Shown: positions 28,181-38,527 of the stretch, in pieces
Layout: every line of letters starts with the position of its first letter
Position numbering within the stretch: the first letter of the stretch is position 1
DNA from: Buttiauxella gaviniae
GTDB lineage: Bacteria; Pseudomonadota; Gammaproteobacteria; Enterobacterales; Enterobacteriaceae
Length of the DNA: 64,000 bases
NCBI RefSeq assembly: GCF_040786275.1
Contig: NZ_JBFMVT010000002.1
Coordinates: 744,001 to 808,000, forward strand
Direction: 5' to 3'
The notes under the pieces: generated by a model
The model's database searches: none
What the model was told of the DNA's origin: nothing
The model's input: the letters and a program-made list of their open reading frames with translations, nothing else
Position numbers and translations under genes: made by a program

Positions 28181-29088
28181 TTATTTCAGATCGTCGGTGT
28201 AACCAAGGCTGCGCAGGGCGCGTTCGTCATCTGCCCAACCGGATTTCACCTTCACCCATAGCTCCAGGTGAATTTTGGCTTCGAACATCTCTTCCATGTC
28301 TTTACGCGCTTCAATACCGATGGTTTTGATTTTGGCCCCTTTGTTGCCAATCACCATCTTCTTCTGGCCTTCGCGCTCAACCAGAATCAAACCGTTGATG
28401 TCGAAACCGCCACGGGCGTTTGACACGAACTGTTCGATTTCAACGGTGACGGAATATGGCAACTCCGCGCCCAGGAAACGCATCAGTTTTTCACGAATGA
28501 TTTCTGAGGCCATGAAACGCTGCGAGCGGTCCGTGATGTACTCTTCCGGGAAGTGATGAATCGCTTCCGGCAGACGTTTACGCACGATACTGGCGATGGT
28601 GTCCACATTCATGCCGTTTTCAGCAGAGATAGGTACGATGTCGAGGAAGTTCATCTGGCTGCCGAGGAATTGCAGATGCGGTAGCAGGACGCCTTTGTCC
28701 TGTACGTTATCGACTTTATTCACAGCCAAAATAACGGGCGCGCGTGCATCACGCAGTTTGTTCAGCACCATCTCGTCGTCTGCGGTCCATTTCGTCCCTT
28801 CAACAACAAAGATAACCAGTTCCACATCGCCGATAGAGCTGCTGGCAGCTTTGTTCATCAGGCGGTTGATGGCGCGCTTTTCTTCCATATGCAGCCCTGG
28901 GGTATCGACGTAAATCGCCTGATACGGACCTTCAGTATGGATACCCATAATGCGGTGACGGGTTGTCTGCGCTTTACGGGAAGTGATAGAGATTTTTTGC
29001 CCAAGCAACTGGTTTAGCAGCGTGGATTTGCCGACATTCGGGCGACCAACGATGGCCACGAATCCGCAAAAGGTTTGTTCTTCGCTCA

Positions 29089-29089
<1 letters not shown>
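28181..29089 (-). CDS. era: GTPase Era
   Basis: Essential 302-residue GTPase that binds the 3' end of 16S rRNA and checks 30S maturation. G1 is GRPNVGKST (15-23), G3 DTPGLH, G4 NKVD, and the C-terminal KH RNA-binding domain contains [13 protein letters not shown]. The start overlaps the rnc stop by one base (TAATG), which gives coupled translation with RNase III, the enzyme that cuts the rRNA precursor. Confidence 0.98.
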
Positions 29090-29799
<710 letters not shown>

Positions 29800-29862
29800 T
29801 CAGCACACGGAACAGACCTGAAAAAGAGAACCAACGCTGTTTCGTTTGCCGTGGCTCCCTTA

Positions 29863-29923
29863 CGGGAGCCAACCTTAATACGGGGGGATATTCTATAGAT
29901 AACGACATAGAAAGTCGTTATCT
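29863..29923 (-). promoter_or_regulatory. rnc leader hairpins (candidate RNase III control site)
   Basis: Two perfect stems lie in the lepB-rnc gap: AGATAACGAC/GTCGTTATCT (29897-29923, 10 bp, 7-nt loop) and GGCTCCC/GGGAGCC (29863-29880, TTAC loop). E. coli RNase III cleaves a hairpin in this leader to lower its own expression. Which stem is the substrate here is inferred. Confidence 0.55.
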
Positions 29924-29939
29924 GAATAGATTTAATTGA

Positions 29940-30914
29940 TCAATGAATTCCGCCAATACGGCTTAAACGGACACCTGTCGGCCATTCACCCTCTTGTTTC
30001 TCAAAACTCATCCAGATTGCGGTGGCTTTGCCGACCAGATTTGCCTCAGGAACAAAGCCCCAATAACGGCTATCGGCGCTGTTATCGCGGTTATCACCCA
30101 TCATAAAATAATGGCCCGGCGGCACAATCCAGGTCGCCAGTTGTTGCCCTGGCTGCTGGTAGTACATCCCCAGTTGGTCTTGAGCAATGGGCACAGTCAG
30201 AATACGGTGAGTCACGTCGCCCAGCGTCTCTTTACGCTCAGACAGACGGATACCGTCTTCTTTGGTTTGGTTCAGCGGCAACTGGAAGAAACCAGAATTT
30301 GCTTCACTGCCGTTACGACGGGCAAAAGTCTGCACAAAATCGCTTGGCTCAACGTTGCTGTATGTAATTGGCAGCGCGTTATCGCAGGCTTGACCGGAAC
30401 TGCAGTTTGGCTGGATCGTTACTTCTTTCGCGACAGGATCGTAACTGACGCGATCGCCCGGTAAACCAACAGCACGCTTGATGTAATCCAGTCGCGGGTC
30501 TTGCGGGTATTTAAACACCACGATATCACCACGTTTTGGATGACCTGTTTCAATGAGCGTATTCTGGTAAATCGGATCTTTGATGCCGTAAGCAAATTTC
30601 TCCACCAGGATAAAATCGCCAATTAATAGCGTTGGCATCATCGACCCTGATGGGATTTGGAACGGCTCATAAATAAACGAACGCACAATTAAAACAATAG
30701 CGAGCACAGGGAATACGGATGCCCCCGTTTCTAACCAACCTGGCTTCGGTGCGACTTTCTTTAGCGTATGACTATCAAGCGCATCGCCAGTGGCAGCCTG
30801 CGCTGCCGCCTGTTTTTCCCGACGCTTTGGCGCAAAGATAAATTTATCGATACACCATAAAAGGCCCGTTACCAGCGTCGCTATCACGAGGATTAGCGCA
30901 AACATATTCGCCAT
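29940..30914 (-). CDS. lepB: Signal peptidase I
   Basis: Inner-membrane serine-lysine protease of 324 residues that cleaves Sec and Tat signal peptides at the periplasmic face. It has membrane segments at about 3-22 and 62-80, nucleophile Ser91 (PSGSMMPTL), general-base Lys146 (DYIKRAVGLPGD) and box E MGDNRDNSADSR. It follows lepA by 14 nt, as in K-12. Confidence 0.98.
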   Translation of the reverse strand: MANMFALILVIATLVTGLLWCIDKFIFAPKRREKQAAAQAATGDALDSHTLKKVAPKPGWLETGASVFPVLAIVLIVRSFIYEPFQIPSGSMMPTLLIGDFILVEKFAYGIKDPIYQNTLIETGHPKRGDIVVFKYPQDPRLDYIKRAVGLPGDRVSYDPVAKEVTIQPNCSSGQACDNALPITYSNVEPSDFVQTFARRNGSEANSGFFQLPLNQTKEDGIRLSERKETLGDVTHRILTVPIAQDQLGMYYQQPGQQLATWIVPPGHYFMMGDNRDNSADSRYWGFVPEANLVGKATAIWMSFEKQEGEWPTGVRLSRIGGIH

Positions 30915-30928
30915 GCCAACTCCTTAAT

Positions 30929-32728
30929 TTATTTGCTGTCTTTGCCGACATGCAGAATGGCGAGGAACGCTTCCTGAGGCAGTTCGACGTTACCGACTTG
31001 CTTCATACGCTTCTTACCGTCTTTCTGTTTCTGTAACAGCTTTTTCTTACGGCTTACGTCACCGCCGTAGCATTTCGCCAGGACGTTTTTACGCAGCTGT
31101 TTAACGGTTGAACGCGCAATAATATGTGCGCCGATTGCCGCCTGAATCGCGATGTCGAATTGCTGACGTGGGATGAGCTCTTGCATCTTCTCGACCAACT
31201 GACGGCCACGGAACTGCGAGTTGCCACGGTGAGTGATCAGCGCGAGGGCATCAACACGATCGCCGTTAATCAGAACGTCAACGCGCACCATGTCAGAAGC
31301 CTGGAAGCGTTTGAAGTTGTAGTCCAAGGAAGCATAACCACGGGACGTTGATTTCAGACGGTCAAAGAAGTCGAGCACCACTTCAGCCATTGGAATTTCA
31401 TAGGTCAGTGCGACCTGGTTACCGTGGTAAACCATGTTGGTCTGCACGCCACGTTTCTCGATACACAGCGTGATTACGCTACCCAGGTATTCCTGCGGCA
31501 TCAGCATGTGACACTCAGCAATCGGCTCACGCAATTCAGCAATGTTGTTCAGCGCAGGCAGTTTGGACGGGCTATCGACGTAGATAACTTCGCCGTTGGT
31601 GGTTTCTACTTCGTAAACTACCGTTGGCGCAGTGGTGATCAGGTCAAGATCGTATTCACGTTCCAGACGTTCCTGAATGATTTCCATGTGCAGCAGGCCG
31701 AGGAAGCCACAGCGGAAACCGAAGCCCAACGCGGTGGAGCTTTCTGGTTCGTAGAACAGGGAAGCATCATTCAGGCTCAGTTTGCCCAGCGCATCACGGA
31801 AGTTTTCGTAATCGTCAGAGCTTACCGGGAACAGCCCGGCATAAACCTGCGGCTTCACTTTTTTGAAGCCTGGCAGCGCTTTTTCTGCCGGATTACGGGA
31901 AAGGGTCAAGGTATCGCCGACCGGTGCGCCAAGAATGTCTTTGATCGCACAGACTAACCAGCCCACTTCGCCGCAGCCCAGAACATCACGATCGACACGT
32001 TTTGGTGTGAAGATACCCAGACGGTCGGCGTTGTATACCTGACCGGTACTCATCACCTTGATTTTGTCGCCTTTTTTCATGGTGCCGTTTTTAATACGTA
32101 CCAGAGAGACAACGCCAAGATAGTTATCGAACCAGGAGTCGATGATCAGCGCCTGCAGTGGTGCGTCCGGATCGCCTTGTGGCCCCGGAATATCGCGCAC
32201 TAAACGCTCAAGAACATCCGTTACACCCAAGCCAGTTTTTGCCGAGCAACGCACAGCATCAGTCGCATCGATACCAACGATATCTTCGATTTCTTGCGCA
32301 GCGCGTTCAGGGTCGGCTGCTGGCAGGTCAATTTTGTTCAGAACGGGAACAACTTCCAGATCCATTTCCATCGCGGTGTAGCAGTTTGCCAGGGTCTGAG
32401 CTTCTACGCCCTGACCGGCATCCACCACCAGCAATGCGCCTTCACAAGCCGCAAGAGAACGAGAAACTTCATAAGAGAAGTCAACGTGACCTGGGGTGTC
32501 AATGAAGTTCAAGTGATAGGTTTCACCATCACTTGCTTTGTAATCCAACGTAACGCTCTGCGCTTTGATAGTAATTCCGCGCTCGCGCTCCAGATCCATG
32601 GAATCGAGGACCTGAGCCTCCATTTCACGATCCGACAGGCCACCGCAAATTTGGATAATACGGTCAGACAGCGTCGATTTGCCGTGGTCGATGTGGGCAA
32701 TAATAGAAAAGTTACGTATATTCTTCAT
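30929..32728 (-). CDS. lepA: Translation elongation factor 4 (LepA)
   Basis: Ribosome-dependent GTPase of 599 residues that affects initiation and, by some reports, back-translocation. G1 [10 protein letters not shown]3 [10 protein letters not shown]4 NKIDLP, then domains II, III, V and the LepA-specific C-terminal domain ending in [12 protein letters not shown]. It is the first gene of the minus-strand lepA-lepB run; the 205-nt gap to rseC (32729-32933) shows no other gene. Confidence 0.98.
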   Translation of the reverse strand: MKNIRNFSIIAHIDHGKSTLSDRIIQICGGLSDREMEAQVLDSMDLERERGITIKAQSVTLDYKASDGETYHLNFIDTPGHVDFSYEVSRSLAACEGALLVVDAGQGVEAQTLANCYTAMEMDLEVVPVLNKIDLPAADPERAAQEIEDIVGIDATDAVRCSAKTGLGVTDVLERLVRDIPGPQGDPDAPLQALIIDSWFDNYLGVVSLVRIKNGTMKKGDKIKVMSTGQVYNADRLGIFTPKRVDRDVLGCGEVGWLVCAIKDILGAPVGDTLTLSRNPAEKALPGFKKVKPQVYAGLFPVSSDDYENFRDALGKLSLNDASLFYEPESSTALGFGFRCGFLGLLHMEIIQERLEREYDLDLITTAPTVVYEVETTNGEVIYVDSPSKLPALNNIAELREPIAECHMLMPQEYLGSVITLCIEKRGVQTNMVYHGNQVALTYEIPMAEVVLDFFDRLKSTSRGYASLDYNFKRFQASDMVRVDVLINGDRVDALALITHRGNSQFRGRQLVEKMQELIPRQQFDIAIQAAIGAHIIARSTVKQLRKNVLAKCYGGDVSRKKKLLQKQKDGKKRMKQVGNVELPQEAFLAILHVGKDSK

Positions 32729-32933
32729 AGTTAGAGGTTTTTATGCCTTACAAATCCGGGAAAGCTCGGCGCAATGCGCTGTACAGAGCATGATGTCAAT
32801 GGCTGTCTTTTGCCTGAAACGCCGCATTCTACACTACAACGAGAAAGCGAGGAAACAGGTCATCATGCAAGCGTAGTTGAGCGATGGAAAGCCAAGATAA
32901 AGTGTGTCAAACGGATAGCGGATAATGAGAACT

Positions 32934-33413
32934 TCACTGGCTATCCGCTGAAGTTGTGGTTTCGACTCTGATTGCGTCAGGAGGCAGTGCGACGCTAAGA
33001 ATAACAGGTTGCCAGTTTTCACGGCGACTAAGCTTTAATGAGAATCCGCGCGCGATAAGAAAACCGCCGACACCACCCAATACCGCCCCGCAGAACGCAG
33101 CAAGATTGGTTCCAAACAGCGCCTGGAAAAGTGCAGAAACTAGAAACAGCCCCACCAGCGGCGACATATACACTAATAGCGCAGAGCCAATCAGGCTACC
33201 TTCAGCGATACCCAATTCAACTTTTTGCCCGACAACCAGCGGTGTGTCACAAGGAACCGTTAGGGTATGGCTGTTTTGCGGGCCAAGTTTATTAAGAATT
33301 CGAGTACCGCAGCCCGCACGCGAAGCGCAGCTGTTACAGGACGTTTTTACGTCGCAGCTCACCAATGCTTCGCCTTTGTGCCAGGAGACGACGGTTGCCC
33401 ACTCCTTGATCAT
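32934..33413 (-). CDS. rseC: SoxR-reducing / sigma-E factor protein RseC
   Basis: Inner-membrane protein of 159 residues with an N-terminal cysteine cluster (Cys20, 26, 29, 35; CNSCASRAGCG) and two membrane segments near 75-95 and 100-122. In E. coli RseC takes part in reduction of the SoxR iron-sulfur cluster with the Rsx complex and is encoded in the rpoE operon. Start overlaps the rseB stop by 4 nt (ATGA). Last gene of rpoE-rseABC. Confidence 0.95.
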   Translation of the reverse strand: MIKEWATVVSWHKGEALVSCDVKTSCNSCASRAGCGTRILNKLGPQNSHTLTVPCDTPLVVGQKVELGIAEGSLIGSALLVYMSPLVGLFLVSALFQALFGTNLAAFCGAVLGGVGGFLIARGFSLKLSRRENWQPVILSVALPPDAIRVETTTSADSQ

Positions 33414-34366
33414 TGTGCAGTCCTGAATTTAATGCTGTCAGCAATACGCTTTGCTGTCTGTGGCGGGAGTTCACCGACAATCGTAATTTCTGTTTTATCA
33501 CGGATTTCAGAGCTTACGGTGCGGCGGCCGGTGCGAAGAATTTGATCAGTGCTGTTGCTCGCGGCACGGCTAATGTTTACAGAGAAGCTAAACAAGCCAT
33601 CGGAATAGAGGCGTGATTCAATCGGAACATCGACGGTCGGCAACGGACGACGGCTGCTCGAAACTTCACTAAAACCTTGCGGAAGCCAGGTTGGCGCCCA
33701 GGCAAAATTAACTTTTTCCGCACCGGGGACAGACAGCAGCGGCGGAAGATTCGCTTTTGCTAAACTCTGCATCATGCCGTTAGCTTCTTTGCTCACGTTG
33801 AAAGAGATTACGCGGAACTGCTCCAGCGTTTCGCCGTCACGATCCAGCAAATCAACCCGTAAAGGTAGCTTAGACTCGGAATCCATCCAGACCATATAGC
33901 TGTAGCGTGTGCCGTCTCGCGCTACGACGCGAATAACTTCGCAGAGCCTGTCGGCGATACGGGTACGCCCGACAGAAATAAAGTCGTAATAAGGCGTAAG
34001 ACGTTTGAAGTCTGTATAGACAATTGACGGTAGCGAATCAACGATGTAATCCCCGGTGAGCGTAAATGGCTCAAGCCCAGGTTCAAAATAGCTGATTTCA
34101 CTGCCACGCTGAACCACTTCTCGGCGTGGGCCATCCATTTGAAGCAATTGAGCAAGCGGACGATTATCAAGCCGTGCATGGCGATAGCGTAACGACTCTA
34201 TGCCTTGCTTATTGATGCTGATAAATGCCAACTCATAATTGAGTGACTGACTCGCCTGGTTCATTTGCTGCAACAATGCCCCGGACGAAACAGTGTCCGC
34301 CGAGGCATGTGAGCTGAACAACAGGCTGCTTGTCATAAGAGACAGGGCATACCAAAGTTGCTTCAT
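33410..34366 (-). CDS. rseB: Sigma-E regulatory protein RseB
   Basis: Periplasmic protein of 318 residues with signal peptide 1-23 (cleavage after SSHASA). It binds the periplasmic part of RseA and shields it from DegS; lipopolysaccharide intermediates release it. Two domains are visible, a LolA/LolB-like N-terminal part and a smaller C-terminal part after about 210. It overlaps rseA by one base (TAATG) and rseC by four. Confidence 0.96.
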   Translation of the reverse strand: MKQLWYALSLMTSSLLFSSHASADTVSSGALLQQMNQASQSLNYELAFISINKQGIESLRYRHARLDNRPLAQLLQMDGPRREVVQRGSEISYFEPGLEPFTLTGDYIVDSLPSIVYTDFKRLTPYYDFISVGRTRIADRLCEVIRVVARDGTRYSYMVWMDSESKLPLRVDLLDRDGETLEQFRVISFNVSKEANGMMQSLAKANLPPLLSVPGAEKVNFAWAPTWLPQGFSEVSSSRRPLPTVDVPIESRLYSDGLFSFSVNISRAASNSTDQILRTGRRTVSSEIRDKTEITIVGELPPQTAKRIADSIKFRTAQ

Positions 34367-35013
34367 TACTGCGATTGAGTTCCTAAAGTTTGGTTTCCTG
34401 GCACTTGCACAGCGGCTTGCTGGGTTTGTGCCTGTTCAAACTGGAGTTGCTCGGCGTGTAAACGGCGCTGCAATTCGTAATCTTGCAGCATCGCATTGAT
34501 ACGTCGACGCTGTTCCTGTACCTGCTGCTGACCGGTGCTGGCTGTAGAGTCAGACGGCACACCCAAGCTCACTGGGCTCGCCTTACCCATCATAGGTAAG
34601 GTGTTAAATACGGGTGCTTCAGGTTGAGCAGGGTTGTCAGACTGGCCATTATAGTGCTGCACACCGACAATTACCGCAAGCGATACACAGGCTGCTACAC
34701 CTACCTGGGTAAGTTGGCTGGCCCACGGACGTACCTTTTTCCAGAATGACATTTTCTGCCATTGCTGAGGTTCAGGTTGCTGTTCAGTGATAAGTGGCGT
34801 GACATGACGCACTGGCTCATTTTCGATCGCAGCCATAACATTGGCGGCAATATCAAAATGCAGTATTTCACTGGTATCGCCGCGCATAGTATCGCGGATT
34901 AGGTGGTAGCTCTCCCAGCTTTGCTGCAATGATTTGTCTCGTGACAAGACACTCAGCAGCTCGCTATCCAGAGTTTCCCCATCCATTAAAGCGGAAAGCT
35001 TTTCTTTCTGCAT
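34366..35013 (-). CDS. rseA: Anti-sigma-E factor RseA
   Basis: Single-pass inner-membrane protein of 215 residues. The cytoplasmic part (1-95) holds sigma-E, a membrane segment covers about 101-118, and the periplasmic tail contains the DegS cut site Val148-Ser149 (SPVSLGV), identical in number to E. coli. Sequential proteolysis by DegS, RseP and ClpXP frees sigma-E. It begins 31 nt after rpoE. Confidence 0.97.
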   Translation of the reverse strand: MQKEKLSALMDGETLDSELLSVLSRDKSLQQSWESYHLIRDTMRGDTSEILHFDIAANVMAAIENEPVRHVTPLITEQQPEPQQWQKMSFWKKVRPWASQLTQVGVAACVSLAVIVGVQHYNGQSDNPAQPEAPVFNTLPMMGKASPVSLGVPSDSTASTGQQQVQEQRRRINAMLQDYELQRRLHAEQLQFEQAQTQQAAVQVPGNQTLGTQSQ

Positions 35014-35044
35014 GCCTAATTACCCTTCCAGTAAACCGCTAGCG

Positions 35045-35620
35045 TCAACGCCTGATAAGCGGTTGAACTTTATTATCAATAGCTTCCCGCGCACGGAAAA
35101 TACGAGAACGTACAGTCCCTACTGGGCAATCCATGATGGCGGCTATTTCTTCATAGCTCAAACCATCCAGCTCCCGCAACGTAATTGCCATGCGTAAATC
35201 TTCCGGGAGTGACTCAATAGTACGGAAAACTATTTGTCTCAGTTCTTCAGACAACATTAAGTTCTCAGGGTTCGAAATTTCTTTTAATGCACTGCCACTT
35301 TCGTAGTTTTCCGCATCAATTGCGTCCACATCACTTGATGGAGGACGACGACCCTGAGCAACCAGATAATTTTTTGCCGTGTTGACCGCGATGCGATACA
35401 ACCATGTATAAAACGCGCTATCGCCACGGAATGAATCCAGTGCACGATAAGCTTTAATGAAAGACTCCTGCACCACGTCAGGGACATCCCCTGAAGGTAC
35501 ATAGCGGGAAACCAGACTCGCCACTTTGTGCTGATAGCGCACCACCAGCAAATTGAATGACTTCTGATCTCCCTTCTGGACCCGTTCGACGAGGACTTGA
35601 TCCGTTAACTGCTCGCTCAT
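35045..35620 (-). CDS. rpoE: RNA polymerase sigma-E factor
   Basis: ECF sigma factor of 191 residues for the envelope stress response. Region 2 (VPDVVQESFIKAYRALDSFRG) and region 4 (LDGLSYEEIAAIMDCPVGTVRSR, shown in part here) are intact. I start at MSEQLTDQV as in E. coli, although a 21-codon in-frame extension exists upstream. First gene of rpoE-rseA-rseB-rseC; a candidate autoregulatory sigma-E promoter is about 80 nt upstream. Confidence 0.97.
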   Translation of the reverse strand: MSEQLTDQVLVERVQKGDQKSFNLLVVRYQHKVASLVSRYVPSGDVPDVVQESFIKAYRALDSFRGDSAFYTWLYRIAVNTAKNYLVAQGRRPPSSDVDAIDAENYESGSALKEISNPENLMLSEELRQIVFRTIESLPEDLRMAITLRELDGLSYEEIAAIMDCPVGTVRSRIFRAREAIDNKVQPLIRR

Positions 35621-35701
35621 CCGAGGTAATGTCTCCCCAAACCTATTTCCACGCGTAATTGAAAAGCCACCCGAACTCAGCATAAATGAGCAAGTTCACG
35701 G

Positions 35702-35728
35702 TTGGAGCGCTCGATTTGAGCAAAGTTC
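35702..35728 (-). promoter_or_regulatory. Candidate sigma-E promoter of rpoE
   Basis: On the minus strand GAACTT (complement of 35723-35728) is followed after 16 nt by TCCAA (complement of 35702-35706), close to the sigma-E pattern GGAACTT-N16-TCAAA. The 435-nt rpoE-nadB gap (35621-36055) also has a dyad CACCTTTT/AAAAGGTG at 35805-35827 and the NadR box; no further gene was found. Confidence 0.45.
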
Positions 35729-36035
35729 ACTTACGCCTTTGTTTTCCTGATCTGTTCCACGAATTATCTCTTCTTGATTATAAGTTTCATGGCGCAAACG
35801 GTGACACCTTTTTTATCCTAAAAGGTGAGTGCAAAACTTCATGGAGAGTATCGCATGAATCATGATTTTTCATCAGAAAATCTGTCACTAACGGCGGCCT
35901 ACCGCTAAATATAGTGCCATTCGAGAGTTTATTCGGACAAAACTGAGATTTACCGCTCTCTTGTTTAGTTCATATAACACAAGCCTAAAAAAAGCGTGTT
36001 ACAGGCCACATCGGGTGATATGCTGGCCCAACCTT

Positions 36036-36053
36036 TGTTTAGTAAATTAAACA
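36036..36053 (+). promoter_or_regulatory. NadR operator of nadB
   Basis: TGTTTAGTAAATTAAACA fits the NadR box TGTTTA-N6-TAAACA without mismatch. It ends two bases before the nadB start codon, so it occupies the place where a ribosome site would be. Confidence 0.88.
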
Positions 36054-36055
36054 CA

Positions 36056-37672
36056 ATGAACGCAAATTCCGAACTCGCTTGTGATGTCTTAATCGTCGGT
36101 AGCGGAGCTGCTGGCCTCTCTCTTGCTTTACGCCTTGCCGAAAACTGCAAAGTTATTGTTCTGAGTAAAGGGCCGATTAATGAAGGCTCAACGTTCTATG
36201 CTCAGGGCGGCATCGCCGCCGTGTTCGATGAAACGGATAGCATCGATTCACATGTAGAAGATACGTTAGTGGCCGGGGCCGGGATTTGCGATCGCGAGGC
36301 GGTGGAGTTTGTCGCCAGTAATGCACGTCATTGTGTGCAATGGTTAATTGACCAGGGCGTGCTGTTTGATACTGAAATCCAGGCAAACGGGGCTGAAAGT
36401 TACCATCTGACACGTGAGGGCGGACATAGCCATCGCCGCATTCTTCATGCTGCCGATGCGACCGGTAAAGAAGTTGAGACAACTCTCGTCGGCAAAGCGC
36501 TAAACCATCCTAACATTCGCGTCATTGAGCGGAGTAACGCCGTCGACCTTATTGTGTCGGATAAAATCGGCCTACCGGGTACCCGTCGTGTGGTGGGGGC
36601 CTGGATCTGGAACCGTAATCGCGAAAAGGTTGAAACTTGCCGTACAAAAGCGGTGGTGTTAGCGACCGGCGGTGCATCAAAAGTTTATCAGTACACCACA
36701 AACCCGGACATCTCTTCCGGCGATGGTATTGCTATGGCCTGGCGTGCTGGCTGTCGCGTAGCTAATCTGGAGTTTAATCAGTTCCATCCAACCGCCCTCT
36801 TCCATCCACAGGCGCGGAATTTCCTGTTGACCGAAGCGCTGCGCGGCGAAGGCGCTTATCTCAAGCGCCCGGATGGCAGCCGCTTTATGCCGGACTTTGA
36901 TGAGCGCGGTGAACTTGCACCTCGGGATATTGTGGCTCGCGCTATCGATCATGAGATGAAGCGTCTGGGCGCAGATTGCATGTATCTGGATATTAGCCAC
37001 AAGCCTGCGGAATTTGTACGTCATCACTTCCCGACTATTTATGAAAAACTGATGGGACTGGGAATCGATCTCACCAAAGAGCCAGTGCCGGTCGTGCCTG
37101 CAGCGCACTATACCTGCGGTGGCGTGATGGTCGATGAAAATGGGCGTACTGATGTTGACGGTTTATACGCTATTGGTGAAGTGACCTATACCGGTCTGCA
37201 TGGTGCAAACCGTATGGCATCAAATTCATTGCTGGAATGCCTGGTTTATGGTTGGTCTGCAGCAGAGGATATTATTAAGCGAATGCCTTACGCGCGCATT
37301 TCCAGGTCGTTACCGGACTGGGATGATAGCCGCGTTGATAACCCGGATGAGCAAGTTGTTATCCAGCACAACTGGCATGAGCTTCGTCTATTTATGTGGG
37401 ATTACGTCGGTATTGTACGTTCAACTCGTCGCCTGGAACGGGCATTGCGCCGCATCACCATGTTGCAGCAGGAGATCGACGAGTACTACGCCAACTTCCG
37501 TGTCTCAAATAATCTGCTGGAACTGCGCAACCTGGTGCAGGTTGCAGAGTTGATTGTTCGCTGCGCCATGATGCGTAAAGAAAGCCGGGGCCTGCACTAT
37601 ACGCTGGATTACCCGGATTTAGCGGAAAACTCCGGGCCAAGCATTCTTTCACCGCTTTACATAAATAAGTAG
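36056..37672 (+). CDS. nadB: L-aspartate oxidase
   Basis: FAD enzyme of 538 residues that oxidises aspartate to iminoaspartate, the first step of NAD synthesis, using oxygen or fumarate. The FAD motif is GSGAAG (15-20), and the catalytic area has [11 protein letters not shown]-like residues as [19 protein letters not shown] and AHYTCGGV. I start at [11 protein letters not shown]; a 20-codon upstream extension would cover the NadR box. Its 3' end overlaps the convergent trmN6 by 16 nt. Divergent from rpoE. Confidence 0.97.
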   Translation: MNANSELACDVLIVGSGAAGLSLALRLAENCKVIVLSKGPINEGSTFYAQGGIAAVFDETDSIDSHVEDTLVAGAGICDREAVEFVASNARHCVQWLIDQGVLFDTEIQANGAESYHLTREGGHSHRRILHAADATGKEVETTLVGKALNHPNIRVIERSNAVDLIVSDKIGLPGTRRVVGAWIWNRNREKVETCRTKAVVLATGGASKVYQYTTNPDISSGDGIAMAWRAGCRVANLEFNQFHPTALFHPQARNFLLTEALRGEGAYLKRPDGSRFMPDFDERGELAPRDIVARAIDHEMKRLGADCMYLDISHKPAEFVRHHFPTIYEKLMGLGIDLTKEPVPVVPAAHYTCGGVMVDENGRTDVDGLYAIGEVTYTGLHGANRMASNSLLECLVYGWSAAEDIIKRMPYARISRSLPDWDDSRVDNPDEQVVIQHNWHELRLFMWDYVGIVRSTRRLERALRRITMLQQEIDEYYANFRVSNNLLELRNLVQVAELIVRCAMMRKESRGLHYTLDYPDLAENSGPSILSPLYINK

Positions 37673-38394
37673 AAATCCTGGGTCAGGCCGCAGTAGCCTT
37701 CGGAATATTGTTGGTCTGGCCCGCGAATGGTTAACCGTTCAGTAAAGTACTCCCCATCCGAAGGCGAAAGTGCCAGCATCACACGATGCGGCAGACGCGT
37801 TTCGTTATCAGCGATATCCGTACGATAACGCACAAACCACCCCTGATTTTTCGCCATCTCGGTAAATACCGTTCCTGAAGTTTCCGGCATGATCACACAG
37901 AAAAAACCATCTTCGGTAATAAGCTGCGCCGCACTGCTTAACAATGCGTTGTGATCAAGCGTAGTGGTGTAACGAGCCTGAGCACGTTCAGGTGACGCGC
38001 AATCACTGCCCTGCGTAAAAAACGGTGGATTGCTGACAATCAGCGAGTAGCGTTGTGTCGCCTTCTGTGCCCATTCACGAATATCTGCGCAATGCACTGT
38101 AATACGCGATGCCCACTGGCAGCCTCTGGCATTTTCCGCAGCCTGTTCAGCGGCAATAGGGTCCAGCTCCACGGCGTCAATTGTGACATTGTCTGGGGTA
38201 CGCTGTGCCAGCATTAACGCCAGCAAACCGCTTCCGGTACCAATATCTAATACGCTGGTCACATTCGATACAGGCACCCAGGCGCCCAGCAATGTACCAT
38301 CGGTACCGACTTTCATTGCGCAACGATCGTGCGCGACAAAGAACTGTTTAAAGGTGAATCCATCGCGACGCAATACTGCTTTTTGACTGCACAT
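37657..38394 (-). CDS. trmN6: tRNA1(Val) (adenine(37)-N6)-methyltransferase
   Basis: SAM-dependent methyltransferase (YfiC) of 245 residues that makes m6A37 in tRNA-Val. Motif I is DIGTGSGLL (50-58) and the catalytic motif is NPPFF (122-126), where E. coli has NPPYY. The ATG at 38394 has AGGG about 9 nt upstream and gives the E. coli length; the extension to 38427 is not conserved. Convergent with nadB, divergent from srmB. Confidence 0.94.
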   Translation of the reverse strand: MCSQKAVLRRDGFTFKQFFVAHDRCAMKVGTDGTLLGAWVPVSNVTSVLDIGTGSGLLALMLAQRTPDNVTIDAVELDPIAAEQAAENARGCQWASRITVHCADIREWAQKATQRYSLIVSNPPFFTQGSDCASPERAQARYTTTLDHNALLSSAAQLITEDGFFCVIMPETSGTVFTEMAKNQGWFVRYRTDIADNETRLPHRVMLALSPSDGEYFTERLTIRGPDQQYSEGYCGLTQDFYLFM

Positions 38395-38527
38395 CTTAGC
38401 TACCCTGTAGAGAAACGGGTGTAGCATAGGGGAAACTTGCTGCCAGGAAAAGCGTCAGTTATCCACACAAACAGATGAAGATCGCAGCCATAACGTCTAT
38501 AATCGGCGCCCTACATAGAGGAAGACC

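Noticed and set aside
35621-35683. 21-codon N-terminal extension of rpoE, or a leader peptide upstream of rpoE (RseD)
   Set aside because: The E. coli protein starts at MSEQLTDQ. I tried the other frames for a leader of about 50 codons overlapping rpoE and found only short, unsupported frames.
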